Under the pieces are notes generated by a model. That model made no database searches, had not been told where the DNA came from, and worked only from the letters and a program-made list of their open reading frames with translations. Below, in pieces: positions 49,600 to 57,662 of a DNA stretch of 64,000 nucleotides (within the stretch, counting starts at the first letter, position 1; every line of letters starts with the position of its first letter). This DNA is from Bacteroides helcogenes P 36-108 (GTDB taxonomy: Bacteria > Bacteroidota > Bacteroidia > Bacteroidales > Bacteroidaceae), in NCBI RefSeq assembly GCF_000186225.1, contig NC_014933.1:2356001-2420000 (forward strand). Reading direction: 5' to 3'. The translations under genes were made by a program, and so were the position numbers.

Positions 49600-49765
49600 A
49601 GGTCAACTCTGCGCCGCCAAAGGTCAGCTTCAGGAGGCCAAAGGTCAGCTTCAGGAGGCCAAAGGTCAGCTTCAGGGAGGCCAAAGGTCAGCTTCAGGAG
49701 GCCAAAGGTCAGCTTCAGGGAGGCTGAAGGTCGGCTTCAGGGAGGCTGAAGGTCGGCTTCGGAAA
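49600..49765. repeat. 21/22-bp degenerate tandem repeat, about 7 units
   Basis: Units of CCAAAGGTCAGCTTCAGGAGG, some with an extra G (22 bp), changing toward GCTGAAGGTCGGCTTCAGGGAG at the right end. It starts right after the DUF4248 stop and lies between two convergent genes. Frames read through it are not proteins. Confidence 0.93.
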
Positions 49766-49838
49766 GGGGGAGGTCTGCAAAAAGTGCAAAAGTGCAGAAA
49801 ATGCAGTACACCCTTTTCCTCACACACACGTGCGTACA

Positions 49839-51626
49839 TTATAATGCGTCAAAAGAAAAATATCCTTTTTTCTCCGTTTGCCTCACTGTTCCGCGCTTCA
49901 GCAGTCGGCGCAGCCAGCTCAGCACGGTATTGCTCTTGATGCCGGCGTATTCGGCACGTTCCAACAGTTCTGCCCGGCTGAATGTCGGGGGCAGCGTGCA
50001 GAAGAAGTTGTCACGGTCTGCATTGGTGCGGCGAGTCAGCTCTGTGGAGGGAAGGAAGGAGAGGATGTGTGTGGCATGGCGGTAGAACGGTTCGGCAAGG
50101 GCGAGCACCGCCTCGAAGTCTGCTTTGCAGAGGTGTATGTCCCAACGGGTGATGATTCCGTCTTTCAGGTTGTCGGGGGGCAGTTCCGCGTCGGGCGTCA
50201 GATTGCCCCGCAGCAGTCCCACCACGGTGGCTATACGGCAGATGTTTACCGCCAAACGCGCCACCGAACTGCTCATCTCAGTGCCGTGGCTGGCATGTGA
50301 ACGGTGAAAGAGGGCAGCGAAAGTGCTGTTGAACTCCTTGCGTTGCTCCTTGCTGAGTTTCAGGGTATAGAGTCCTCCCTGCTTCAATTTCTCGATTTGC
50401 TGTTTCCACTCGATGCCTATGGCGGAAAAGAGGCGTTCCATGTCGGTGTCGTCGTGGTCAAACTGGTCTTGCCATTGCTCTATGGCAGGCATGTAGTAGA
50501 ATACTTGTCGGGAGAAAAGCCCGTTCTCTGCCGAGGGGATGAGGGGCTTGACTTGCGCCGGAGTGCCGGAGAGGAGCACGGAGAGGTAGGACTTCTTCAC
50601 TTCGCGGTACTCGTGGTCGGTGCGGCGGTTGTAGGACAGGCGGTCGTGGTCGAAAGCCTTGCGCAGCGTGTCGCTCCAGTGTCCGTAGTCTGTGCCGATG
50701 GCGGTGGAGATGGTGTCGGCCTCGGTCTCGAAGATGATTCCCGTTCCATTGGAATCCATGATATTTTGCAGGATGCCTGTTCCGGTGTTGTTGCCGGAGA
50801 TGATGAACATCCTGTTGGGCGGCATCTGCGGTTCCTCCGTCTGCCCGCGTTCTTTGCCCAGGGCGTTGTAAGCGCACCGTTCTTTGCGGTACTTGCTCAT
50901 CTGCCGTTCCACTTGGCTGCGTATCTCGTCGTGGATGGGCTCCACTAATTGGCGGAGCAGTCCCAACGCGCCCTTGCCCGATGCGGGCGGCGCCACGATG
51001 AACGTCTGCAGGCAGGGCGACTGCATCTTGCCGCCATACAGACAGCGGGCATGGCGTTCCATGCAGGCTCCCAGTGTGGTGATGGCTCCTAACAACAATA
51101 CGTCCCGCTGTGCCGGCGTGGTTCCGCTGTCGCGTATGCGTTGCAGCGGTTGGGGCCAGTCGGCTTCGGGCAGCAGGGGCAGGGCAAGCAGGGGGGCGCT
51201 GCCCGGCAGCGTGTCTTCGTCGCTTGCGTTTGCATCATCGGTGTCGCTGTAGTTTGCATTATAAGATACACATGCGCGTGTGTGAGGAGAAGGATGCGCT
51301 GCACTTTGTGCATTTTCTGCACTTTGTGTGCCTTTTGTGGGCGAGTTCTCGCAGATGTTCACCCCCGCCACTTGGGCCAGGTGAAAGGCTGTGCCCAAGT
51401 GTACGCTTCCGTTGCCTTTGTTCAGGGCGTTGGTGTAGAGGTGGTCGGCAGGGTCGTGCCGGTACTTGGCGGAAAAGCGGCAGATGCGGTGAAATGCTGT
51501 CCGTCCGCCCTCTCCGCAGTCGGTGGCTATTGCCAAGGCAAGTTGAACATATTCTGCATAGGTGGGCGCGATGTCGGTGCAGGCTGCCTCAATGGCAGCG
51601 GTGAGTTTTTCTAATGAATTTAGCAT
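49839..51626 (-). CDS. DUF3987 primase/helicase-like protein
   Basis: 595 residues. N-terminal ~90 residues resemble a PriCT-type segment ('YVQLALAIATDCGEGGRTAF', 'RHDPADHLYTNAL'). A low-complexity linker (about 105-145) follows. Then the DUF3987 P-loop domain: Walker A 'VAPPASGKGALG', Walker B-like 'GTGIIFETEADTI', sensor-like 'SYLSVLLSGTPAQV'. Winged-helix-like end 'FSRAELLERAEYAGIKSNTV'. Such proteins are related to plasmid or phage replication enzymes. With the next gene (VirE N-domain) it looks like a split primase-helicase. It reads toward the DUF4248 gene. Confidence 0.88.
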   Translation of the reverse strand: MLNSLEKLTAAIEAACTDIAPTYAEYVQLALAIATDCGEGGRTAFHRICRFSAKYRHDPADHLYTNALNKGNGSVHLGTAFHLAQVAGVNICENSPTKGTQSAENAQSAAHPSPHTRACVSYNANYSDTDDANASDEDTLPGSAPLLALPLLPEADWPQPLQRIRDSGTTPAQRDVLLLGAITTLGACMERHARCLYGGKMQSPCLQTFIVAPPASGKGALGLLRQLVEPIHDEIRSQVERQMSKYRKERCAYNALGKERGQTEEPQMPPNRMFIISGNNTGTGILQNIMDSNGTGIIFETEADTISTAIGTDYGHWSDTLRKAFDHDRLSYNRRTDHEYREVKKSYLSVLLSGTPAQVKPLIPSAENGLFSRQVFYYMPAIEQWQDQFDHDDTDMERLFSAIGIEWKQQIEKLKQGGLYTLKLSKEQRKEFNSTFAALFHRSHASHGTEMSSSVARLAVNICRIATVVGLLRGNLTPDAELPPDNLKDGIITRWDIHLCKADFEAVLALAEPFYRHATHILSFLPSTELTRRTNADRDNFFCTLPPTFSRAELLERAEYAGIKSNTVLSWLRRLLKRGTVRQTEKKGYFSFDAL

Positions 51627-51647
51627 GGTATGATTTACTATTTATAT

Positions 51648-52070
51648 TTTTTGGGAGATTTTTTGGTGGGAGATTTTTTGGTGGGGATTTTTTTTAGGAG
51701 TTAGAAGGAGTTATCGTTCGCTTTGCTCACTCAGGGAGTTAAAGGGAGTTATCGCCCGCCGGGGCGGGCTGAGGAGTTAAAGGCCGATAGTTTTGTGAAA
51801 TGGAAAGTGGAAAATTCATAATTCAAAATTTTCAGCTTTCAACTTTCAGCTTTCAGCTTTTAACTTTCAATTTTCAGCTTTCAGCTTTCAATTTTTAACT
51901 TTCAACTTTCAACTTTCAACTTTCAAAGCAGGACTATTGGCCTTTAACTCCCTGAACGGAGCGAAGCGGAGTGATAACTCCCTTTAACTCCTTGAGTGAG
52001 CAAAGCGAACGATAACTCCCTTTTGACTCCCTGGGTGAGCGAAGCGGAGTGATAACTCCTTCTAAATCTC
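51648..52070 (+). repeat. Left arm of a long inverted repeat around the VirE-type gene
   Basis: Contains, left to right: TTGGGAGATT; GAGTTAGAAGGAGTTATC; a unit with CGTTCGCTTTGCTCACTCAG; CCCGCCGGGGCGGG; a stretch GGCCGATAGTTTTGTGAAAT; then about 110 bases of 10-bp-like steps (CTTTCAACTTTCAGCTTTCA); GCAGGACTATTGGCC; and further inverted GTTATC..CTC units. The reverse complement of 52850-53220 shows the same elements in the same order with few changes. Its inner end encodes the last ~45 residues of the VirE-type protein. Confidence 0.9.
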
Positions 52071-52683
52071 CTTTCCGTAGCAACGCTTCCGGGTCGTGGC
52101 ACAGAAAGCAGGCGCGCACGATGTCCTTGCCTGAGGTGTCTATGCCTTTTCCGGCAAGGCGGTCTTTTTGGCTGCCTCCGTAGGTCAGTTCCACGTAGTT
52201 CATTGCCCAGAACATCTGTTCGGCGGCATCCGGAGCACAGTCGGGCAGGATGTCCGTACGATAGGGGATGAAAGCTTTGACACCCCGTCCGCCGGGACTG
52301 ACGAAGCAGAGCGTTGGGCGGAGGAAAGCATCGTCGAAGAGCGTGCGGCGCATTCGTTCCGCTTCTTGCAGGGAATCCAGGTGGTCGATGTCTATCACCA
52401 CCAAGCCCGACGGATGCAGCAGCGACTGGCAGTTGCGGCGGCTGAATACGCCGCAGGGAGTGACATAGGGCAGCAGCGAGGCTTTGGCGGCACGCACATC
52501 AGCGGCTTGGCGCACTTGCCCGGTGGCGATGCGCAGCGGTTCGTTGCACGTGATGAGTTGATGTACTTCGGCGGGCGACACCTCCATGACGGGGGTCAGC
52601 GTGGCCGGTTTCAAGATTCGTCCCTGTGCGTCCCTCTGCGGAGCAATGGGATTTTGGAACAGAGACATTTTAAATTCGTTCAT
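51934..52683 (-). CDS. VirE N-terminal-domain (BT4734-like) primase-type protein
   Basis: 249 residues from the ATG at 52683 (an earlier ATG adds 13 poor residues). 'PSGLVVIDIDHLDSLQEAER' and 'FVSPGGRGVKAFIPY' are the BT4734-like/VirE_N hallmarks, related to archaeo-eukaryotic primase folds (DxD-type 'IDID'). The domain ends near 'VRACFLCHDPEALLR'. The remaining ~30-45 residues, with a repeated 'GVITPLRS' pattern, are encoded by the inverted repeat arm, so the natural C-terminus appears to have been replaced. It lies upstream of and in the same direction as DUF3987, separated by the left arm. Confidence 0.82.
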   Translation of the reverse strand: MNEFKMSLFQNPIAPQRDAQGRILKPATLTPVMEVSPAEVHQLITCNEPLRIATGQVRQAADVRAAKASLLPYVTPCGVFSRRNCQSLLHPSGLVVIDIDHLDSLQEAERMRRTLFDDAFLRPTLCFVSPGGRGVKAFIPYRTDILPDCAPDAAEQMFWAMNYVELTYGGSQKDRLAGKGIDTSGKDIVRACFLCHDPEALLRKGDLEGVITPLRSPRESKGSYRSLCSLKELKGVITPLRSVQGVKGQ

Positions 52684-52849
52684 GATGTTTTTCTGTTTTA
52701 GAATATGCGGTGAAGTTAGCAAGAGATTTTCGCAAGGTGTTGCACCTATATGTGCAACGGCTAAATATAAAAGTGCAAGTATTTTGCTTTATTAACTAAT
52801 GTTTTACGAGTAAAGAATTTTTAGGAGTTACTTTTGACGCTTTTTAAAA

Positions 52850-53220
52850 GAGTTTTAGGAGAACTTTTTAGGAGTTAGAGGGAGTTATCGTTCGCTTTGC
52901 TCCGTTCAGGGAGTTATCGTTCGCTTTGCTCACTCAGGGAGTTAAAGGCCAATAGTCCTGCTTTGAAAGTTAAAAATTGAAAGTTGAAAGCTGAAAATTG
53001 AAAGTTAAAAGCTGAAAGTTGAAAGCTGAAAGCTGAAAATTTTGAATTATGAATTTTCCACTTTCCATTTCACAAAACCATCGGCCTTTAACTCCTCAGC
53101 CCGCCCCGGCGGGCGATAACTCCCTTTAACTTCCTGAGTGAGCAAAGCGAACGATAACTCCCTGAACGGAGCGAAGCGGAGTGATAACTCCTTCTAACTC
53201 CTAAAAGAAAATCTCCCAAA
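52850..53220 (-). repeat. Right arm of the long inverted repeat
   Basis: Reverse-complement partner of 51648-52070. Shared landmarks: CCAATAGTCCTGCTTTGAAA (52949-52968), GAATTATGAATTTTCCACTT, CCCGCCCCGGCGGGCGATAA (53099-53118) and ATCTCCCAAA at the outer end. Each arm ends about 20 bases before a start codon: DUF3987 on the left, the HTH-like frame on the right. Confidence 0.9.
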
Positions 53221-53241
53221 AATTAAATAATCAATAGTAAC

Positions 53242-53507
53242 ATGAATTCAAACCAAACAACCGATTGCATCATTGCCCCGCAGCCGTGGGGACTCTGCAT
53301 TGATGCTGCACGCGGAGAGCTTGGCATCAGTCAGAACGCTTTCTGCAAAGGGATGCACATGAGCTCCCGCACGTACAAAAAAATTAAAAAGGCGACACGG
53401 TAAGGCACAGTTGCCTGCTCCGGGTGCTGGCCCACCTGCGCGAAGTGATGACCCGCGAGGAGTTCCTCCGCTTCTGGTTGGGGTTGGCGGGAGAGCATGA
53501 GGGATGA
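53242..53507 (+). pseudogene. Frameshifted small HTH-like regulator gene
   Basis: From the ATG at 53242 the frame encodes 'GLCIDAARGELGISQNAFCK' and 'SSRTYKKIKK' then stops at 53401-53403 after 53 residues. One base to the side, the frame continues 'KGDTVRHSCLLRVLAHLREV' and 'MTREEFLRFWLGLAGEHEG', ending at 53507. The two parts join if one A is added to the A5 run near 53386-53390. The joined protein (~88 residues) looks like the small helix-turn-helix proteins found beside VirE/DUF3987 genes in Bacteroides. Either a real frameshift or a homopolymer sequencing error. Confidence 0.7.
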
Positions 53508-53575
53508 AAAGCACGGTGAAGCTTTGCGTCCGTCAAAAAACGTCTTGCTTTCTTCGCCGTATCGACAAATATTCT

Positions 53576-53583
53576 TAACTTTG
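53576..53583 (+). promoter_or_regulatory. -7 box ahead of the MNT-HEPN pair
   Basis: TAACTTTG, 66 bases before the ATG at 53649. No TTTG at the expected -33 position. Confidence 0.45.
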
Positions 53584-53648
53584 TGAACAGTGAGAATTAG
53601 GAGAAATGAAAAAAAAGATGTTTCTTTGTAAGAGGAAACAGAAGATAT

Positions 53649-53939
53649 ATGCGCTTACAGTCAAAAGAAATACAGACCATTATCCGGGTAGCCAAAGAGA
53701 TTTATGGTGAAGGTGTGAAAGTTTATCTTTTCGGTTCCCGTCTGAACGACGGAAAACGGGGAGGGGATATCGATTTGTTGGTGCGTACAGAAGGCAGCAA
53801 GAAAGATGTATTGGCGCGTGTCCGTATGATTGCCCGTTTGAAACACTATTTAGGCGACCAGAAAATAGATGTTATCGGCGACCATGAGGATTCACCGGTG
53901 GTATATGAGGCTTTGAAGAAAGGAATGCAGTTGGTATGA
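53649..53939 (+). CDS. MNT-domain nucleotidyltransferase antitoxin
   Basis: 96 residues. Minimal nucleotidyltransferase fold: 'VKVYLFGSRLNDGKRGGDID' contains the GSRx(n)GDID site, and a later 'KIDVIGDHEDSPVVYEALKK' adds the third acidic position. Such proteins AMPylate or otherwise neutralise HEPN toxins. The stop overlaps the start of the next gene (ATGA), as usual for MNT-HEPN pairs. Compared with the MNT copy at 41117 it is only distantly similar. Confidence 0.85.
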   Translation: MRLQSKEIQTIIRVAKEIYGEGVKVYLFGSRLNDGKRGGDIDLLVRTEGSKKDVLARVRMIARLKHYLGDQKIDVIGDHEDSPVVYEALKKGMQLV

Positions 53940-54418
53940 CGGAAAGAAGGCAGGAAATCATAGAACGTTTGCAAAGGGAGTTTGACGTGTGCGACAAGCA
54001 TATTCTTCGCATTAACGAAGCCCTTGAGGGATTAGGTGTTGAGTTGCCGATGTCTTCTGTTTGTTATGCGAATTTGAATACGGAACAGGTTCGTTGTGTG
54101 GACCAGTTTATTTTCCGCTTCTCCAAATTGCAGGACGCAATGGGAGCAAAGATATTCCGGTATATATTGGAATACTTGGATGAGGATATATCTTCGTTGC
54201 CAATGCGTGATATTTTGAATCGTTTGGAACGTTATCGGATACTTCCCGGTGCAGAGGAATGGACTTATATACGTGAGCTGAGGAATGAGATTTCTCACGA
54301 TTATCCTTTGCAGGAAGCGGATGTCGTTACAATCCTGAATGAATTGTTGTCTAAGGTCGAAGTGCTGTTCGGGATTTATCATAAGTTGAAGAATATTTAT
54401 TTCGGTGAAGACCGGTAA
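53936..54418 (+). CDS. HEPN-type toxin partner
   Basis: 160 residues, all-helical. The HEPN RNase motif Rx4H is present as 'RNEISHDY' (Arg116, His121) with the typical trailing aromatic. N-terminal part 'ERRQEIIERLQREFDVCDKH', middle 'KLQDAMGAKIFRYILEYLDE'. Overlap with the upstream MNT gene indicates a two-gene toxin-antitoxin operon. It is longer than classic HepT (~115-140). Its end leads into the first ATPase gene with 49 bases between stop and start, so co-transcription is possible. Confidence 0.82.
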   Translation: MTERRQEIIERLQREFDVCDKHILRINEALEGLGVELPMSSVCYANLNTEQVRCVDQFIFRFSKLQDAMGAKIFRYILEYLDEDISSLPMRDILNRLERYRILPGAEEWTYIRELRNEISHDYPLQEADVVTILNELLSKVEVLFGIYHKLKNIYFGEDR

Positions 54419-54467
54419 TTACAGTGAACCGGAAAGGAGATTGAACAATAAAGAAACTAAGGTGAAA

Positions 54468-56024
54468 ATGGAACAGATGCGTAAATTGCCTATCGGCATA
54501 CAGACTTTTGAGGAAATACGTAATGGTGGGTATCTTTATGTGGATAAGACTGCTATGGTTTATCAGATTGTGAATGTCGGTAAGCCTTATTTCCTGAGCC
54601 GTCCGCGCCGTTTCGGCAAGAGCCTTCTCCTCTCTACGTTCGAGGCATACTTTGAGGGTCGCCAAGACTTGTTCAAAGGGCTTGCCATAGAGAAGTTGGA
54701 GACCCGATGGGAACAATATCCGGTGCTGCATCTGGACCTGAATGCCCGCAAGTATGAGACGGCAGCCGACTTGACCGCCATGCTCAACCAATATCTGGAA
54801 AAGTGGGAGCAGCTATACGGAGACGAACGGAAAGACCGCAGTCCCGAAGAACGTTTTGCCTATGTGATAGAACGGGCGTGTACGTTGACCGGCAAGCAAA
54901 CTGTCGTCCTGATAGACGAATACGACAAACCTCTGCTTCAAGCCCTGCTCGATGAGAATCTGCTCGATGAATACCGCCGCATCCTGAAAGCCTTTTACGG
55001 GGTGCTGAAGAGCTCCGATCGCTACCTGCGCTTCGTGTTCCTGACGGGAGTCACCAAGTTTGCTCAGGTCAGCGTGTTCAGCGACTTGAACCAGTTGAAC
55101 GACATCAGCATGAAGCTGCCTTATGCCGCTATCTGTGGCATCACGAAAGCGGAATTGCAGCAGACTTTTCAGCCGGAGTTGGAGCGCATCGCCTTGCGTT
55201 GTGGCATATCCCCGCAGGAAATTGTGGATAAAATGGAGCAGCAGTATGACGGATATTATTTTCACCCGGAAGGTGTGGGCATGTTCAATCCTTTCAGCGT
55301 GTTGAACGCTTTCGATGCGGGGGAGCTGGGCAACTACTGGTTCCAGACAGGCACGCCCACTTACTTGGTGGACTTGCTGAAACAGAGCGACTATGACTTG
55401 CGCCTCCTGATAGACGGGGTGGAAGTGACCGCTTCCGCCTTCTCGGAATACCGTGCGGAGGCAAACAATCCGCTTCCCATGATTTATCAAAGCGGCTATC
55501 TCACAATCAAGGATTATGATAAAGAGGTCAACCTCTATACCCTGGGCTTCCCCAACAACGAAGTCCGCTACGGCTTCCTGAATTTTTTAGTTCCTTTCTA
55601 CACAAAAGTCACTGACGATGAGACGGGTTTCCACATCGCCAAGTTCATGCGCGAGCTTCGTGCGGGCGAGGTGGATGCTTTCATGGAACGCCTCCGGGTG
55701 TTCTTTGCCGGTATTCCCTACGATTTGAGTGGCAACACCGAACGTCATTATCAGGCTATCTTCTATGTGGTGTTCACGCTGATGGGGCAGTTCATAGAAA
55801 CGGAGGTGCGCAGCGCCCGCGGTCGTGCGGATGCTGTGGTGAAGACCAAAGACAGCATCTACGCCTTCGAGTTCAAACTGGACGGCAGTGCCGAAGAAGC
55901 CCTGAAGCAGATAGACGACCGGGGCTATCTGATACCCTACACACTGGACGGGAAACGGCTGGTGAAGGTAGGGGTGAACTTCAGCAAGGAGACAAGGAAT
56001 GTGGACAGGTATATTGTGGAATAG
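54468..56024 (+). CDS. AAA-ATPase-like/PD-(D/E)XK protein, array copy 1
   Basis: 518 residues from the ATG at 54468. N-terminal AAA-ATPase_like domain: 'KLPIGIQTFEEIRNGGYLYV', P-loop variant 'SRPRRFGKSLLLST' (Lys51), Walker B 'VVLIDEYDKPLLQAL', sensor-like 'FVFLTGVTKFAQVSVF'. C-terminal PDDEXK_9-type nuclease: 'RGRADAVVKTKDSIYAFEFK' (Asp, Glu468-x-Lys470). The family is large and expanded in Bacteroides; the biochemical role is not established. Copy 1 differs from copies 2 and 3 at the N-terminal block (about residues 13-39) and at a central block (~217-291: 'KLPYAAICGITKAELQQTF'). It directly follows the MNT-HEPN pair. Confidence 0.88.
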   Translation: MEQMRKLPIGIQTFEEIRNGGYLYVDKTAMVYQIVNVGKPYFLSRPRRFGKSLLLSTFEAYFEGRQDLFKGLAIEKLETRWEQYPVLHLDLNARKYETAADLTAMLNQYLEKWEQLYGDERKDRSPEERFAYVIERACTLTGKQTVVLIDEYDKPLLQALLDENLLDEYRRILKAFYGVLKSSDRYLRFVFLTGVTKFAQVSVFSDLNQLNDISMKLPYAAICGITKAELQQTFQPELERIALRCGISPQEIVDKMEQQYDGYYFHPEGVGMFNPFSVLNAFDAGELGNYWFQTGTPTYLVDLLKQSDYDLRLLIDGVEVTASAFSEYRAEANNPLPMIYQSGYLTIKDYDKEVNLYTLGFPNNEVRYGFLNFLVPFYTKVTDDETGFHIAKFMRELRAGEVDAFMERLRVFFAGIPYDLSGNTERHYQAIFYVVFTLMGQFIETEVRSARGRADAVVKTKDSIYAFEFKLDGSAEEALKQIDDRGYLIPYTLDGKRLVKVGVNFSKETRNVDRYIVE

Positions 56025-56063
56025 GCCGGAAAGAGATTGAACAATAAAGAAACTAAGGAGAAA

Positions 56064-57623
56064 ATGGAACAGATGCGTAAATTGCCTATCGGCATACAGA
56101 CTTTTGAAAAGCTGCGTGAAGAGAATTATCTTTATGTGGACAAGACTGATTTGATTTATCAGATTGCGGTTACATCTGTGCCTTATTTCCTGAGCCGTCC
56201 GCGCCGTTTCGGCAAGAGCCTTCTCCTCTCTACGTTCGAGGCATACTTTGAGGGTCGCCAAGACTTGTTCAAAGGACTTGCCATAGAGAAGTTGGAGACC
56301 CGATGGGAACAATATCCGGTGCTGCATCTGGACTTGAATGCCCGCAAGTATGAGACGGCAGCCGACTTGACCGCCATGCTCAACCAATATCTGGAAAAGT
56401 GGGAGCAGCTATACGGAGACGAACGGAAAGACCGCAGTCCCGAAGAACGTTTTGCCTATGTGATAGAACGGGCGTGTACGTTGACCGGCAAGCAAACTGT
56501 TGTCCTGATAGACGAATACGACAAACCTTTGCTTCAAGCCCTGCTCGATGAGAATCTGCTCGATGAATACCGCCGCATCCTGAAAGCCTTTTACGGGGTG
56601 CTGAAGAGCTCCGACCGCTACCTGCGCTTCGTGTTCCTGACGGGTGTCACCAAGTTTGCACAGGTCAGTGTGTTCAGCGACTTGAACCAGTTGAACGACA
56701 TCAGCATGGACAGGGCGTATAATGCCTTGTGCGGCATTACAAAAGAGGAGTTGGTTCATACTTTTGAACCGGAGATACACCGTTTGGGTGAAAGCGAAGG
56801 GCTGACCTTTGAAGAAACCGTTTGTCGCTTGGAAAAGCAGTATGACGGTTATCATTTTTGTGAAGATACAAGGGTGGGACTTTTTAACCCGTTCAGCCTT
56901 TTGAATGTTTTTCAGAAGCTGAAGTTCGGTAATTTCTGGTTCCAGACAGGCACGCCCACTTACTTGGTGGACTTGCTGAAACAGAGCGATTACGACTTGC
57001 GCCTGTTAGTGAACGGAGTGGAAGTGACCGCTTCCGCATTTTCAGAGTATCGGGCAGAGGCAAACAATCCGCTTCCTATGATTTACCAAAGCGGCTATCT
57101 CACTATCAAGGATTATGACCGTGAAGTGGACCTTTATACATTGAAATTCCCGAATGACGAAGTCCGCTACGGCTTCCTGAATTTTTTAGTTCCTTTCTAC
57201 ACAAAAGTCACTGACGATGAGACGGGTTTCCACATCGCCAAGTTCATGCGCGAGCTTCGTGCAGGCGAGGTGGATGCTTTCATGGAACGCCTCCGGGTGT
57301 TCTTTGCCGGTATTCCCTACGATTTGAGTGGCAACACCGAGCGCCATTATCAGGCTGTCTTCTATGTGGTGTTCACGCTGATGGGGCAGTTCATAGAAAC
57401 GGAGGTGCGCAGCGCCCGCGGTCGTGCGGATGCTGTGGTGAAGACCAAAGACAGCATCTACGCCTTTGAGTTCAAGCTGGACGGCAGTGCCGAAGAAGCC
57501 CTGAAGCAGATAGACGACCGGGGCTATCTGATACCCTACACACTGGACGGGAAACGGCTGGTGAAGGTAGGGGTGAACTTCAGCAAGGAGACAAGGAATG
57601 TGGACAGGTATATTGTGGAATAA
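56064..57623 (+). CDS. AAA-ATPase-like/PD-(D/E)XK protein, array copy 2
   Basis: 519 residues from the ATG at 56064, 5 bases after AAGGAG. Same domains as copy 1. N-terminal block 'KLREENYLYVDKTDLIYQIA' matches copy 3, not 1; the block after 'LDLNA' ('RKYETAADLTAMLNQYLEKW') matches copy 1, not 3; the central block 'MDRAYNALCGITKEELVHTF' matches copy 3. A short stretch near 57001-57060 ('LVNGVEVTASAFSEY', DNA-level changes) is unique to copy 2. A mosaic of this kind points to recombination between units. A TTG at 56037 would add nine residues. Confidence 0.88.
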   Translation: MEQMRKLPIGIQTFEKLREENYLYVDKTDLIYQIAVTSVPYFLSRPRRFGKSLLLSTFEAYFEGRQDLFKGLAIEKLETRWEQYPVLHLDLNARKYETAADLTAMLNQYLEKWEQLYGDERKDRSPEERFAYVIERACTLTGKQTVVLIDEYDKPLLQALLDENLLDEYRRILKAFYGVLKSSDRYLRFVFLTGVTKFAQVSVFSDLNQLNDISMDRAYNALCGITKEELVHTFEPEIHRLGESEGLTFEETVCRLEKQYDGYHFCEDTRVGLFNPFSLLNVFQKLKFGNFWFQTGTPTYLVDLLKQSDYDLRLLVNGVEVTASAFSEYRAEANNPLPMIYQSGYLTIKDYDREVDLYTLKFPNDEVRYGFLNFLVPFYTKVTDDETGFHIAKFMRELRAGEVDAFMERLRVFFAGIPYDLSGNTERHYQAVFYVVFTLMGQFIETEVRSARGRADAVVKTKDSIYAFEFKLDGSAEEALKQIDDRGYLIPYTLDGKRLVKVGVNFSKETRNVDRYIVE

Positions 57624-57662
57624 GCCGGAAAGAGATTGAACAATAAAGAAACTAAGGAGAAA

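Noticed and set aside
49589..49939. A 116-residue plus-strand protein rich in 'EAKGQLQ'
   Set aside because: Read from the 21/22-bp repeat and the antisense of the DUF3987 gene end.
51648..53220. Insertion sequence flanked by terminal inverted repeats
   Set aside because: The enclosed gene is a VirE/primase-type protein, not a transposase, and the arms are far longer than typical IS ends; no target duplication was recognised.
48123..53507. Prophage or complete integrative element
   Set aside because: An amidase and primase-like genes are present, but no integrase, capsid, tail, terminase, relaxase or att-like direct repeats were found.
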